A DNA stretch of 64,000 bases, taken from assembly GCF_039522025.1 (NCBI RefSeq), contig NZ_BAAADB010000011.1, positions 62,001 to 126,000 on the forward strand, in the 5' to 3' direction. The notes beneath the pieces are model-generated. The model was given only the letters and a program-made list of their open reading frames with translations, searched no databases and was not told the DNA's origin. Shown here one piece after another: positions 1-10,911 of the stretch. This DNA is from Deinococcus depolymerans. GTDB lineage: Bacteria > Deinococcota > Deinococci > Deinococcales > Deinococcaceae. Each line of letters opens with the position of its first letter. Position 1 is the stretch's first letter. Both the position numbers and the translations under genes were made by a program.

Positions 1-470
1 CGGCCGCGCAGGTCCTGCGGGCCGGACTGGCCCGCGCCGACCGCGGCGCTGAGGCCGCGCAGGCCGCCATGCAGTCCGCGCTGCTGACCGAGGACGCCCG
101 CCTGTACGCCGGCCTGGGCGCACTGGGCACCGCCGCGCAGATCGGCCCGCTGCTGGGCCTGCTGGGCACCGTGATCGGCATGGTGCGGTCGTTCCTGGTG
201 TTCAGTCAGACGACCAACCCCACGCCCGCGCAGCTGGGCACCGGGATCAGCGAGGCGCTGGTCAACACGGCGGCCGGGCTGGCCGTGGCGATCATCGCGT
301 ACGTGTGCCGCAACGCCCTGCGTCTGAAAGCCGACCGGCTGGCCCTGCAGGCCGAACAGGTGCGCGAGGACCTGCCGGGCTGGCTGACCCGCCCCGTGCC
401 GGCGGCCCGCCCGGCCGTGCCGGCTGCGCCCCTGCCGGACGTCGCGCTGAGCTTCGGCGGAACGCCGTGA
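1..470 (+). CDS. MotA/TolQ/ExbB-family proton channel subunit (5' end outside window)
   Basis: This is the C-terminal part of an ExbB/TolQ-type inner-membrane proton channel; the frame is open to the left edge. ExbB/TolQ pentamers carry protons to energise a TonB- or TolA-like protein. Visible are a Gly/Leu-rich membrane segment (GPLLGLLGTVIGMV) and a second one (EALVNTAAGLAVAIIAYV), both in the order and form usual for the last two helices of the family, followed by a short Pro/Ala-rich cytoplasmic tail. It is followed after 22 bases by an ExbD-like gene and then a TonB-like gene, which fixes the role of the operon. Whether the system is TonB- or Tol-type cannot be told from this fragment. 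Confidence 0.9.
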   Translation, partial: AAQVLRAGLARADRGAEAAQAAMQSALLTEDARLYAGLGALGTAAQIGPLLGLLGTVIGMVRSFLVFSQTTNPTPAQLGTGISEALVNTAAGLAVAIIAYVCRNALRLKADRLALQAEQVREDLPGWLTRPVPAARPAVPAAPLPDVALSFGGTP

Positions 471-492
471 GGGCTGGCGCCGTGGGGTCCGC

Positions 493-927
493 GTGAGCGC
501 CGCCCGCCGCCGCTTCCGGGAGGACACGGACACCGTGACCTTCGACTTCGCGCCCATGGTGGACATCGTGCTGCTGCTGCTGATCTTCTTCTTCCTGACC
601 AGCAACCTGGGCGCCCGGCACAACGCCCTCCCGCTGGACCTGCCGCGCGCCAGCAGCACCGTGCAGGAAACCCCGGACCTGCCCATCGTGAGCGTCAGCC
701 GCACCGGGCAGGTGTTCCTGAACGGCCAGGAAACCACCCTGACCCGCCTGCGCGGCGCGCTGGAGCCCCTGGCGAAAGCCTCGGGCGGAGTGGTGGGCCT
801 GCGCGCCGACGAACGCGGCAATTACGGCACGGTCGTGCGGGTCATGGACGAGATCAAGCAGGCCGGAGGCTCCCGCCTGGCGCTCGGCACCCAGCCCGGC
901 GGCGCGGCGGGGGAGGGCGCGCCGTGA
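493..927 (+). CDS. ExbD/TolR-family biopolymer transport protein
   Basis: A 144-aa protein with the ExbD/TolR plan: short cytoplasmic N-terminus, one membrane helix (VDIVLLLLIFFFLTS, about residues 24-38) with the conserved Asp (D24) at its beginning, and a periplasmic domain of about 100 residues. The Asp is the proton-carrying residue of the family. The start is a GTG 22 bases after the ExbB-like gene. Its last codons overlap the GTG of the TonB-like gene (GTGA), indicating translational coupling. It should act with the neighbours as the stator that drives the TonB-like arm. Confidence 0.92.
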   Translation: MSAARRRFREDTDTVTFDFAPMVDIVLLLLIFFFLTSNLGARHNALPLDLPRASSTVQETPDLPIVSVSRTGQVFLNGQETTLTRLRGALEPLAKASGGVVGLRADERGNYGTVVRVMDEIKQAGGSRLALGTQPGGAAGEGAP

Positions 928-2810
928 CCACCGCCCCGCACCCCGGCCGGTCCTCACCCGAACGGCGCGAGCAGGTCCGGGCGGGCGTGGTGGCCGCCGC
1001 CGTCCACGTGGCCCTGCTGACCGGCCTGCTGCTGCTGCGCCCCCAGCCCCTGCCGCCCGCCGCGCCGCCAGACCTGACGACCGCCCCCATGGAAGTCGTG
1101 ACGCTGGCCGCACCAGTTGCCAGCGCGCCCCTCACGACACCCGCCGTCCCGCAGGCCCCCACGCCAGCCCCCACGCCCCGAGCGATCACGAACCCCCGGC
1201 AGACGCCGTCGCAGCCGGAAACGAAACCGGAAGCAGAAGCGAAAGCGGAACCCACCCCGCCGACGCCGGCACCCACCCCGCCGACGCCGGCACCCACCCC
1301 GGCCGCCACACCCGACCCGGCCCCGGCCGAGCCCGCGCCGCCTGCAGAGGCGCCCCGCGCGGCCACCCCGCCACCCGCCGCTCCGCAACCCGCCCGACCC
1401 GGCCCGGCCGACCCGGCCCCCACGCCCGACCTCACGCCGACCCCGGCGGCCCGCCCGGCACAGGGAGCCCCAGTACAGGGAGCCCCAGTACAGGCAACAC
1501 CGGCGCAGGCCGCGCCCGGGACGCTCACCCCGGCCCCGGTCGACCCGGTGGCCCCGGTGGCTGCCCGGACATCAGCGCAGGCTGACACGCCGTCCGCCCC
1601 GCTTCCTGCGGCGGGTGCCCAGGCAGGCACTCCGGAGGGCCCGGCGGCTCCCGCCCGCATCCCGGGCGTGACGACACCGGACCCGCAGGCGCAGGAGGCG
1701 GCCGGGCCGGTGGCGGCCCTGCCCCGCCGCGAGGACGCCACCCCCGAGAGCAGCGCCCCCGCCGACGCCGCGCCGCGCGCCGCAGCGGGCCGTCCCACAG
1801 ACTCGCCGGACCCGGTGACCGTGACGGCCATCCCGGCCCGCCCGCCATCCGGACCGGCCGCCACCGGCACGCCCGCCGGGGCGGCCCCGCGCGCCACCCT
1901 GCCGGACGCTTCGCCCGTCGCCGCGCCGGACCCGGCAGCACCCAGCCGCGCCCAGGTCAGCGGGGCCACCAGCGCCGGGAACGCGACCGGCAGCGCCCCG
2001 CAGGCGTCCGCGCGGCCCACCCCGGCCCCGGTACCCGCGCAGGCGGCGCCCGTCACGGCACCTTCCGGCGCGGCGGCCACCCCGGCACCCCCTGCGCCGA
2101 CCCCGGTGCCGGCGGCCCGACCCGCTCCGCCCGCCACCCCGGGGGGCGGTTCCCGGCTCCCTGAAGGCGCGGCGGCCCGCGCCACGGCTCCGGGCGGCGC
2201 TGCCAGTGCCCCGGAGGACAGCGGCCCGGTTGCCAGCCCGTCCGGCGGCGTGACCCGCGACGCCCCGGATGGCGGCGAGGGGCCCGCCCCGGCGCAGGCC
2301 AGCCGGGGTGCGCCCGGGGGCGGCCGTGACGCCGCTCCTGGCACGGACGGTCCGGCGTCCGCCACGCCGCGCAGCGGTCCCGGCGGCACCGGGGCGACCC
2401 CCGCCGCGCCCGCCGGGACCGTCGCGCGTGGCGGCGAGGGCGGCGAGGGCGGCGAGACGCGCCCGCTGACCTGCACGGTCGTGATCGACGTGCGCGGCCT
2501 CGGGGCGTTCCAGCGGGACATGACCAGCGTCGTGTACGCCCAGGACGGCACGCAGCTGTGGCCGGACGCCACCCTGATCAGGGGTGTCAGCAGCCGCCTC
2601 GTGCAGGAAGGCAACCTGCACACCTACGTGACCAGCGAGGCGGAACTGTCCGCCTTCAAGAACGTCACCCGCCTGAAGGCCGCCCGCATTCAACCCAACC
2701 GTTTCGCGCCCACCTCGAAGGTGTACACGGACGTGACCCTCCCGGCCGAGGCCGCCGCGCAGTTCCGCTCGGCCGGACAGGCCTGCCGGGTCGTGTACCT
2801 CAAAACCTGA
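924..2810 (+). CDS. TonB/TolA-like Pro/Ala-rich envelope-spanning protein with unusual C-terminal domain
   Basis: This 628-aa protein has a short cytoplasmic N-terminus, one membrane helix near residues 21-39, and about 450 residues of low-complexity Pro/Ala/Thr/Gly sequence, as expected for an arm crossing the periplasm. Tandem DNA repeats lie in the linker (about 1251-1290 and 1462-1495). The last 120 residues form a globular domain (from about residue 510) with a VVIDVRGLG segment. From memory this recalls the LPP20/FlgT-like domains of surface lipoproteins (VIDARGLG) rather than a classic TonB C-terminal domain. The start is a GTG overlapping the exbD stop, with a GGGGAGGG ribosome site 7 bases before it. 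The ExbB-ExbD-arm order makes an energy-transducing role likely, but the partner is unknown. Confidence 0.75.
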   Translation: MTTAPHPGRSSPERREQVRAGVVAAAVHVALLTGLLLLRPQPLPPAAPPDLTTAPMEVVTLAAPVASAPLTTPAVPQAPTPAPTPRAITNPRQTPSQPETKPEAEAKAEPTPPTPAPTPPTPAPTPAATPDPAPAEPAPPAEAPRAATPPPAAPQPARPGPADPAPTPDLTPTPAARPAQGAPVQGAPVQATPAQAAPGTLTPAPVDPVAPVAARTSAQADTPSAPLPAAGAQAGTPEGPAAPARIPGVTTPDPQAQEAAGPVAALPRREDATPESSAPADAAPRAAAGRPTDSPDPVTVTAIPARPPSGPAATGTPAGAAPRATLPDASPVAAPDPAAPSRAQVSGATSAGNATGSAPQASARPTPAPVPAQAAPVTAPSGAAATPAPPAPTPVPAARPAPPATPGGGSRLPEGAAARATAPGGAASAPEDSGPVASPSGGVTRDAPDGGEGPAPAQASRGAPGGGRDAAPGTDGPASATPRSGPGGTGATPAAPAGTVARGGEGGEGGETRPLTCTVVIDVRGLGAFQRDMTSVVYAQDGTQLWPDATLIRGVSSRLVQEGNLHTYVTSEAELSAFKNVTRLKAARIQPNRFAPTSKVYTDVTLPAEAAAQFRSAGQACRVVYLKT

Positions 2811-2849
2811 CCTGCCCCCCGAGCAATTCCTTTCTCCCCGAGGTTCCCC

Positions 2850-3560
2850 ATGAGCATCCGCATTCCCGCCCGCCTGTCCCTGTCCCTGAGTCTCGCCGCG
2901 CTGCTCGCCGCGCCCGCCCACGCCTGGGTTCCCAGGCTGGAAGACACCACCGCGAAGAACGTCATTGACGGCGCGTACGGCCGCCGCGACCCGGTCCCCA
3001 CGTACCTGATCACCAGCCTGAAGGTCAGGGACGGTCAGTTCGAGGCCGGGGCGGGCGCCGTCACCGCCTTCGACGGCGGCCCCGCCTGCGTCACCGACTG
3101 GCTGGCCGCCCCACAGGACCACGCGCGCGGCAGCCGTCCCGTCACCCTGACCGCCAGCGGACAGGCCGACCAGCTGTTCTTCCAGGCGCAGGACGCCCGC
3201 GACAACTTCAGGAACCTCAGCGTGAAAGAGGCCCTGAGCGAGGAGTCCGCCAGCAGACGCCTCCCGGACGGGCAGCTGCGCCTCGACCTCGCCGTGCAGG
3301 GCCTCCCGAGTGAGAAGGCCCGCGCCGCGTACCTCGTGCGCCTGAAGGGCGCGGACGGCAAACTCGTCGCCCCGGTGAAAAGCACCTACGTGAACGACTT
3401 CAGGGAGGAAGGCGGAACCTGGAGCGGCACCCTGGTGTACTACTTCGAGCCGCTGAAGGCCGGGCTGGGGGCCAGCGACACCGTCAGCCTGCTGCTGCGG
3501 ACCGAGGCGGACACGAGCTGCGCGTACGCCATTCCCGTGAACCTCGGCCAGTTCAGCTGA
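2850..3560 (+). CDS. Exported protein of unknown function
   Basis: A 236-aa protein with a clear Sec signal peptide (MSIRIPARLSLSLSLAALLA, cleavage after AHA near residue 25). The mature part has no motif I recognise; it is polar and looks like a beta-rich secreted domain, with two cysteines (residues about 78 and 226) that could form a disulfide. A GAGG ribosome site lies 6 bases before the ATG. It follows the TonB-like gene by 39 bases in the same direction, so it is probably co-transcribed and may be a client or partner of that system. Confidence 0.8.
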   Translation: MSIRIPARLSLSLSLAALLAAPAHAWVPRLEDTTAKNVIDGAYGRRDPVPTYLITSLKVRDGQFEAGAGAVTAFDGGPACVTDWLAAPQDHARGSRPVTLTASGQADQLFFQAQDARDNFRNLSVKEALSEESASRRLPDGQLRLDLAVQGLPSEKARAAYLVRLKGADGKLVAPVKSTYVNDFREEGGTWSGTLVYYFEPLKAGLGASDTVSLLLRTEADTSCAYAIPVNLGQFS

Positions 3561-3570
3561 GCAGGGGGGC

Positions 3571-3612
3571 GCCGGGAGGGCGTGCTGGCGCAGGCCGACG
3601 CTCCCTCCCGGC
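3571..3612. terminator. Hairpin between convergent genes
   Basis: A 10-bp perfect stem (GCCGGGAGGG with CCCTCCCGGC) around a 22-base loop lies between the exported-protein gene and the convergent acyl-CoA synthetase gene. There is no T tract. A bidirectional terminator is an inference. Confidence 0.5.
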
Positions 3613-3627
3613 GGCTGTCCCGGCTGC

Positions 3628-5550
<1,923 letters not shown>

Positions 5551-5715
5551 GAAACAACCTCCGGGGGGCAGAGAGGAAAGGATGTCGGGTTGTGTGGACC
5601 TTCAGGGTAACGCGGCCACATGAGCGGCGCGACCCAGCCGCGGCCTGTCCCTCACGCGGGAACGGGCGCGTGGTGCGCACCACCGCGCCGCGCGGCGACC
5701 CCCACCCGACTGCCC

Positions 5716-5721
5716 TACACT
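5716..5721 (+). promoter_or_regulatory. -10 box of a probably leaderless coaX transcript
   Basis: TACACT ends 7 bases before the GTG start; no Shine-Dalgarno and no convincing -35 box are visible. Confidence 0.6.
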
Positions 5722-5728
5722 GAGGGGC

Positions 5729-6505
5729 GTGCCCGCCTTTCCCCTTCTGGCCGTGGATATCGGCAACACCAGCACCGTCATCGGACTCGCGGACGAACGC
5801 CTGGACCTGACGCACACGTGGCGGATCCGCACGAACCGCGAGCATCTGCCGGACGACCTCGCCATGCGGCTGCACAGCCTGCTGGCCCTGACCGGCGCGC
5901 CCACGCCGCGCGCCGCCGTCCTGAGCAGCGTCGCGCCGCCCCTGGGCCAGAACTACGTGCTGGCGCTGCGCCGCCACTTCGCCGTGGAGGCCTTCGAGGT
6001 CAGCGCCACGAACCTCCCGGACGTCCAGGTGGAACTCGACGTGCCGGACGCCGTGGGCGCGGACCGCCTGTGCAACCTGTTCGGCGCCGAGAAGTACCTG
6101 AACACCCATGAGTACGCCGTGGTCGTGGACTTCGGGACGAGCACGAACTTCGACGTGATCGGCCGGGGCCGCCGGTTCCTGGGCGGCGTGCTCGCCACGG
6201 GCGCGCAGGTCAGCGCCGACGCGTTGTTCGCACGCGCCGCGAAACTCCCGCGCATCACCCTGCAGGCCCCGCAGAGCGCCATCGGCACGAACACCACGCA
6301 CGCCCTGCAGTCGGGTCTGGTGTTCGGGTACGCCGAGATGGTGGACGGCCTGCTGCGCCGCATCCGCGCGGAACTGCCGGGACCGGCGGTCGCCATCGCC
6401 ACCGGGGGCTTCTCGCGGACCATCGAGGGCATCTGCCGCGAGATCGACCACTACGACGAGACCCTGACCCTGCGCGGCCTCGTGGAACTCTGGGCCAGCC
6501 GCTGA
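5729..6505 (+). CDS. coaX: Type III pantothenate kinase
   Basis: A 258-aa CoaX enzyme, catalysing the first step of coenzyme A synthesis (ATP-dependent phosphorylation of pantothenate). It has the ASKHA-fold phosphate motif DIGNT (residues 10-14), GADR (110-113), and VVDFGTST (132-139, Asp134). The family usually reads DFGTAT. Length is normal. The GTG start is chosen because a TACACT box sits 7 bases upstream, a leaderless arrangement seen repeatedly here. It stands next to, and divergent from, the acyl-CoA synthetase, which uses its end product. Confidence 0.95.
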   Translation: MPAFPLLAVDIGNTSTVIGLADERLDLTHTWRIRTNREHLPDDLAMRLHSLLALTGAPTPRAAVLSSVAPPLGQNYVLALRRHFAVEAFEVSATNLPDVQVELDVPDAVGADRLCNLFGAEKYLNTHEYAVVVDFGTSTNFDVIGRGRRFLGGVLATGAQVSADALFARAAKLPRITLQAPQSAIGTNTTHALQSGLVFGYAEMVDGLLRRIRAELPGPAVAIATGGFSRTIEGICREIDHYDETLTLRGLVELWASR

Positions 6506-6519
6506 ACGCCGCGTGACAG

Positions 6520-6551
6520 AGGCCGCCGGAAGCTCATGCCTCCGGCGGCCT
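6520..6551. terminator. Terminator-type hairpin between coaX and the alcohol dehydrogenase
   Basis: An 11-bp perfect stem (AGGCCGCCGGA with TCCGGCGGCCT) with a 10-base loop is followed by TTCT on the + strand. It lies between convergent genes. Confidence 0.6.
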
Positions 6552-6567
6552 TCTACTCCGCAGCCTG

Positions 6568-7746
6568 TCAGCCCCAGGGGTTCAGCACGACCTTCACGCA
6601 GCCGTCGTGCTTGTCGCGGAAGGTCCTGTACAGGTCCGGCGCCTCGTCCAGGGTGGCGCGGTGCGTGATCACGAAACTCGGGTCGATCTCGCCCGCCTCG
6701 ATGCGGGACAGCAGCGGCGCGACGTGCCGGTGCGTGTGCGTCTGACCCATGCGGAAGGTCAGGCCCTTGGCGAACGCCGCGCCCATCGGGACCTTGTCGA
6801 TCAGGCCGCCGTACACGCCGGGCAGGCTGACCGTGCCGCCCTTCGCGCAGCTCAGCAGCGCCCAGCGCAGCGCCGTGATCCGGTCGAAACTCAGCCGCAG
6901 CCGCTGCCTGGCGGTGTCGGCCAGCGCGCCGGGACCGTGCCCGTGCGCTTCCATGCCCACCGCGTCGATCACGTGGTCCGGGCCGCGCCCGCCGGTCGCC
7001 TCACGCAGCGCCACCAGCACGTCGTCCTGCTCGTAGTTGATGGTCTGGCACCCGGCGGCGGCCGCCATCGCCAGCCGCTCGGGCACCCGGTCGATCACGA
7101 TCACGTGCGCCGCGCCCAGCAGCTGCGCACTGCGGGCCGCGAACTGCCCGACCGGCCCGGCCCCGAACACCGCGACCACGTCGCGGCCCGGCACGATGCC
7201 GCACTGCTCGGCCGCCTGGTACCCGGTGGGGAAGATGTCGGTCAGGAACAGCACCTGCTCGTCCCGCAGGTCCGATTCGATGCGGTGCGGCCCGACATCC
7301 GCGAACGGCACGCGCACGTACTGCGCCTGACCGCCCGCGTACCCGCCGTACATGTGCGAGTACCCGAACAGCCCGCCGCCACTGACCCCGCCGTACAGCG
7401 CCTCGGCCATGCGGTGGTTGGGGTTCGAGTTGTCGCAGGCGCTGAACAGGCCCCGGCGGCAGGGGTCGCAGGCCCCGCAGGCGATGTTGAACGGCACGAC
7501 CACCCGGTCCCCGACCTTCAGGTTCTTCACGTCCCGCCCGATCTCGACGACCTCACCCATGAACTCGTGGCCCAGGATGTCACCGCGCTCCATGCTGGGA
7601 ATCACGCCGTCGAGTAGGTGCAGGTCCGAACCGCAGATCGCGGTCGAGGTGACACGCACGATGGCGTCGGTGGGCAGCAGCAGCGTGGGGTCGGGGACCG
7701 TCTCCACGCCCACGCGGTTCGTGCCCTGCCAGACGATGGCCTTCAT
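6568..7746 (-). CDS. Zinc-dependent alcohol/formaldehyde dehydrogenase (MDR superfamily)
   Basis: A 392-aa medium-chain dehydrogenase. Catalytic zinc ligands are visible as Cys38 (TAICGSD), His60 and Glu61 (GHEFMGEV). The four structural-zinc cysteines lie in [15 protein letters not shown] (90, 93, 96, 104). The nucleotide-binding motif GAGPVGQFA follows. The overall length and the insert after the structural zinc resemble glutathione-independent formaldehyde dehydrogenase-type proteins, so an NAD(P)-dependent oxidation of a small alcohol or aldehyde is likely; the substrate is not determined. The start overlaps the stop of the upstream SRPBCC gene (ATGA), so the two are co-translated. Confidence 0.9.
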   Translation of the reverse strand: MKAIVWQGTNRVGVETVPDPTLLLPTDAIVRVTSTAICGSDLHLLDGVIPSMERGDILGHEFMGEVVEIGRDVKNLKVGDRVVVPFNIACGACDPCRRGLFSACDNSNPNHRMAEALYGGVSGGGLFGYSHMYGGYAGGQAQYVRVPFADVGPHRIESDLRDEQVLFLTDIFPTGYQAAEQCGIVPGRDVVAVFGAGPVGQFAARSAQLLGAAHVIVIDRVPERLAMAAAAGCQTINYEQDDVLVALREATGGRGPDHVIDAVGMEAHGHGPGALADTARQRLRLSFDRITALRWALLSCAKGGTVSLPGVYGGLIDKVPMGAAFAKGLTFRMGQTHTHRHVAPLLSRIEAGEIDPSFVITHRATLDEAPDLYRTFRDKHDGCVKVVLNPWG

Positions 7747-8570
7747 GCCGGACCGCCCGTCGCGGCGCGGCCACTGCTCTGGCCCTGCGTGGTCGGCGCG
7801 AAGCCCAGTTCCTGCTCGCGCTTGAAACGCATCAGGTCGTCCCGCAACTGCTGGGCGGGTTCCTCGCCGGCCAGCCGCGCCACGACGGCCCCGGCCGTGC
7901 CGGCTGGCGGGCGGTACGTGAGGCGCACGATGACCTCGGTGCCCCGGTCGCCCGGCGCGGGGCGGAACAGCACCTCACCGTGATTCTCGACTGCCGCGCC
8001 CGGCAGGGACTGCCACGCCAGCCGCTGGCCCGGTTCGTCCGCCGTCAGTTCCGCCTCCCAGCTGACCGTGCCGGCCGGGGCTTTCACGGTCCAGCGCGAG
8101 CGGCGCCCGTCCAGCACCTCGACGGCCTGAAGGTGGGTCATCAGGTCCGGCAGCCGGGCCAGATCCCGCCAGCGGGCGTACAGCTCGGCGGCGGGTTTCC
8201 CGACCGTCACCGCGTCACTCACGAGGACCTCGCCCTGCGCGTTCTGCCGGATCTTCAGCGCGGTCGCTAGCGGGTTGCGGCCCGTGGCAGCCAGCGCGGT
8301 CAGCCCCGCCCCGACGCCCCCCAGCACGAGCTTCTGCAGCGGCCGGGCGCTGCGTAGCCCCGCGCCGATCAGGGCGACGCCCACGCTGCCCACCACCGAG
8401 CGTTCCAGGGGCGGCATGTGGGCGCCGGTACTGCCCTCCCCGGCCGCCTGCGACTCGGGGGTGCGGTCGGAGGTGACCTGCCCGTCGGGTTTCGGGCTGT
8501 CCGGGCTGGTGTTGCCCGGATTCGTGGTGTCCGGATTCGTGGTGTCCGGGTTCGTGCTGTCTGGGTTCAT
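7743..8570 (-). CDS. SRPBCC-family (polyketide cyclase/START-like) membrane-associated protein
   Basis: A 275-aa protein. The N-terminus holds tandem NPDTT repeats coded by about 15-bp DNA repeats (roughly 8500-8565). A Gly/Ala-rich stretch (about residues 65-95) could be membrane-embedded or a DUF2892-like segment. A SRPBCC lipid/ligand-binding domain follows (about 105-250), with the [14 protein letters not shown] and [18 protein letters not shown] patterns typical of the family. The start at 8570 is preferred over the longer frame because GGAGGT lies five bases before it. It overlaps the alcohol dehydrogenase gene by 4 bases. Confidence 0.8.
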   Translation of the reverse strand: MNPDSTNPDTTNPDTTNPGNTSPDSPKPDGQVTSDRTPESQAAGEGSTGAHMPPLERSVVGSVGVALIGAGLRSARPLQKLVLGGVGAGLTALAATGRNPLATALKIRQNAQGEVLVSDAVTVGKPAAELYARWRDLARLPDLMTHLQAVEVLDGRRSRWTVKAPAGTVSWEAELTADEPGQRLAWQSLPGAAVENHGEVLFRPAPGDRGTEVIVRLTYRPPAGTAGAVVARLAGEEPAQQLRDDLMRFKREQELGFAPTTQGQSSGRAATGGPA

Positions 8571-8726
8571 GGTGACCTCCGGCAGAAGAGAGAGAACGGA
8601 AGAGAACGACGCAGAGGCGGACGTCTGCCCAGGGGTCACGGCGCAGCCGGTCCGGTCCGGCCAGTCAAGCCTGCGGGGCGGGGGTCCTTTGCGTCCGCGC
8701 GCACTGTGTGACCCTCAGGTGAACGC

Positions 8727-9764
8727 TCAGGTTTCCCGGTCACCCGGCTGGCGCCCATGCGCCCGGCGCTGGTTGAACGCCCCCTCGGCGGCGCGTTTCA
8801 TGGGATTTCCCTGAGTGAGCGGACCCTCGGCGTCCCGGCCGGTCACGGCCCGGTCCGAGCCGGCCGGCCCCGGCAGCAGCCGCGCCGCGAAGGCCATCAG
8901 GGACGCCGTCAGTTCCGGCGCGGCCCCCTGCACGGCCCGCATCACCGCCGCGGGACCGCCGATCATGGTCTCCGCCCGCCCGGCCTCCAGGGCGTTCAGG
9001 ATCCGCCGGGCCGCCTCGGCCGCGTCCAGCGACAGCACGGGCAGCGCGGCCAGCGTGGCGATCAGCGCGTACTCGCGCCGCACCTGCCCCTTCACCGGCG
9101 CGTTCAGCGGACTGCCGGTGCGCATCAGGCCCGGCAGGACCGTGCTGACCACGATGCCCTCGCGCGCCAGTTCCGCCCGCAGCGCCTGCCCCAGCCCCGC
9201 CGACGCGAACTTGCTGACCGAGTACGGCCCCAGGTGCGCAATCGCCACCCGCCCCCCCACCGACGACACGATCAGCACCCGGCCGCCCCCGCGCAGGTGC
9301 GGCCGGGCCGCGCGGACCATCCGCAGCGGCCCCAGCGTGTTCACCTCCAGCGCGTCGCGGTAATCCTGCTCGGTGGTGTTCGCCTCCGGCCCGATCTGGA
9401 TGATGCCGGCGTTGTTCACCAGCACGTCCAGCCGCCCGTGGGCGCGCACGGCCTCCTGCACGGCCCGCGCGGCGTCCCCGTCGCGTCGCACGTCGCCGGT
9501 CACGGTGTGCACGCGCGGCCCGGCGTTCAGGCGTTCCTGCGCCCGGCGCAGGTCCTCGGCGGTGCGGGCCATCAGCGTGACGTTCGCCCCGCGCGACAGG
9601 CACTCCCGGGCCAGCGCCAGCCCCAGCCCGCGCGAACCGCCGGTGATCAGCACGCTCCGGCCCGTCAGGTCGTACCGGCCGGCCGGAGAGCGGAGGGCGC
9701 GTCGGGCGGCCAGGGCAGCGGCGGCCGTCAGGAGCAGACGTGTCGGGACTCGCATGGCTGCCAT
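8727..9764 (-). CDS. Short-chain dehydrogenase/reductase with N-terminal membrane anchor
   Basis: A 345-aa classical SDR. It has TGGSRGLG (residues 41-48) for NAD(P), NNAGIIQIG, and the catalytic YSVSK (Tyr-x-x-x-Lys). The first 30 residues are a hydrophobic Ala/Leu-rich anchor, and the C-terminal 100 residues extend beyond the core domain. The start at 9764 is chosen because GGGGAGG lies six bases upstream; longer starts have no such site. Substrate unknown. It may share a transcript with the SRPBCC gene, 156 bases downstream. Confidence 0.88.
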   Translation of the reverse strand: MAAMRVPTRLLLTAAAALAARRALRSPAGRYDLTGRSVLITGGSRGLGLALARECLSRGANVTLMARTAEDLRRAQERLNAGPRVHTVTGDVRRDGDAARAVQEAVRAHGRLDVLVNNAGIIQIGPEANTTEQDYRDALEVNTLGPLRMVRAARPHLRGGGRVLIVSSVGGRVAIAHLGPYSVSKFASAGLGQALRAELAREGIVVSTVLPGLMRTGSPLNAPVKGQVRREYALIATLAALPVLSLDAAEAARRILNALEAGRAETMIGGPAAVMRAVQGAAPELTASLMAFAARLLPGPAGSDRAVTGRDAEGPLTQGNPMKRAAEGAFNQRRAHGRQPGDRET

Positions 9765-9821
9765 TGTGTGCCTCCCCGGTCCCGGCGCGGCCCTGCGTGA
9801 ACAGCCTGTCAACGCGGCCTC

Positions 9822-9982
9822 TCATACGGATTCCGTTTGTTTCGCCAACAATCCGGAACTTCACCGGATTGCTGGCTCCACGTCCGGAACCCGTTTTTCT
9901 CCTGCTCTGCAGAGCAGCTCTCCGAGTCGCATCCGCTCGGACTGAACGGGCTTTGCAGCCCCTTCAATCGGAGTCCGTATCA
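9822..9982 (-). repeat. TGATACGG-family repeat, full copy
   Basis: A 161-bp copy in minus orientation. It runs from the CGGAATCCGTATGA end to the ATACGGACTCCG end, with the TTGAA hairpin and the inner AATCCGG/CCGGATT hairpin intact. It lies upstream of the SDR gene. Confidence 0.85.
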
Positions 9983-10321
9983 TGCGGCTGGCAGGCATCC
10001 GGCGGTGCCGGAGTGCGTCCGACCCCACGACTCCTGCCGCGCGCCCCTGACCACCCTGACTGCACGCTCTCACTGCACGCGCGTATACCAGTCCGGCCGG
10101 ATCGGATGACCCGGCACCCGCACGCAGCGCGGAAATAAACGGTCCTCTCAGACGGGCGCCCGGTCGCCCGGGCACGATCCTGGCCGTGCCACACGGCCTT
10201 CCAGGCCCCCGAGCGGCCCCGGCCCGCATGAGGGCGTCCGGGCCAAGCCGCAAGGGTCACCGCGATCCTCTCAAGGTCGTGCCACACGGCGCCCGCATCA
10301 TCGGTCCCAGGAGGAACCACC
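9983..10321. other. Intergenic stretch without recognised gene
   Basis: This 339-bp gap precedes the Gly/Ser-rich protein gene. Visible are two copies of a GTGCCACACGGC motif (about 10185 and 10287) and a GC-rich inverted repeat near 10154-10172. I see no convincing gene, and the promoter of the next gene is not obvious. Confidence 0.5.
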
Positions 10322-10738
10322 ATGACCAAGACCAAGATGATGACCGCCCTGACCGCCCTCGCCCTGACCGCCGGTGTCGCCTCGGCGCAGACCAGCAGCA
10401 CCGGCAGCGTCGGCGTGAACCTCGGCGCCGGACTGGGTGCGGGCCTCGCAGGACAGGCGCAGGGGAGCGACGGCGCAGGCAGTGCCAGCCTCCTCGGCGC
10501 GGTCGACAGCACCCTGAACGTCGGCGTGAACGCCAGCGGCAGCACCACCACCGACCGTGAAGGCCGGGAATCGGGCAGCGCAGGCAGCGTGAACGTCGGC
10601 CTGTCCGGCGCCCTGAGCGGCCTGCTGGGCGCCGGCGTCAGCGGGAACGACAGCGCTGGCAGCGCCGGCCTGCTCGGCGGCCTCACCAGCGCCCTGAACC
10701 TCGGCGTGAACGCCAGCGGCAGCACCGAACGCCCCTGA
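10322..10738 (+). CDS. Exported Gly/Ser/Ala-rich repetitive protein
   Basis: A 138-aa protein with a Sec signal peptide (about residues 1-23, cleavage after ASA). The mature protein is low-complexity and internally duplicated. Units ending LNVGVNASGS and LNLGVNASGS, and AGSASLLG and AGSAGLLG, repeat with a spacing of about 55 residues. No cysteines are present. AGGAGG lies seven bases before the ATG, an unusually strong site. The composition suggests an extended or beta-helical surface or matrix protein; I do not recognise a named family. Confidence 0.75.
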   Translation: MTKTKMMTALTALALTAGVASAQTSSTGSVGVNLGAGLGAGLAGQAQGSDGAGSASLLGAVDSTLNVGVNASGSTTTDREGRESGSAGSVNVGLSGALSGLLGAGVSGNDSAGSAGLLGGLTSALNLGVNASGSTERP

Positions 10739-10899
10739 GGACCGACGGCAGCGCGCGCTGACACCAGCGCGCCCAGAGAGATACCGCGCTTAGCAGGGCG
10801 CAGGGATGAACGACAGGGAAGCGGGGCCTCCGGACAGCAGTGACGGACGGCCCCGCCTCCCTGTCCTGCGGCGGCACCACGCCCGAGCGCGGCGGGCCG

Positions 10900-10905
10900 T
10901 ACCCT
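10900..10905 (+). promoter_or_regulatory. -10 box, probably leaderless transcript
   Basis: TACCCT ends 6 bases before the ATG of the cobalamin-binding-type gene, with no ribosome site between. Confidence 0.5.
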
Positions 10906-10911
10906 GGACGG

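Noticed and set aside
10186..10560. Arg-rich open frame over the Gly/Ser protein
   Set aside because: Out-of-frame shadow; the overlapping frame has a signal peptide and an ideal ribosome site.
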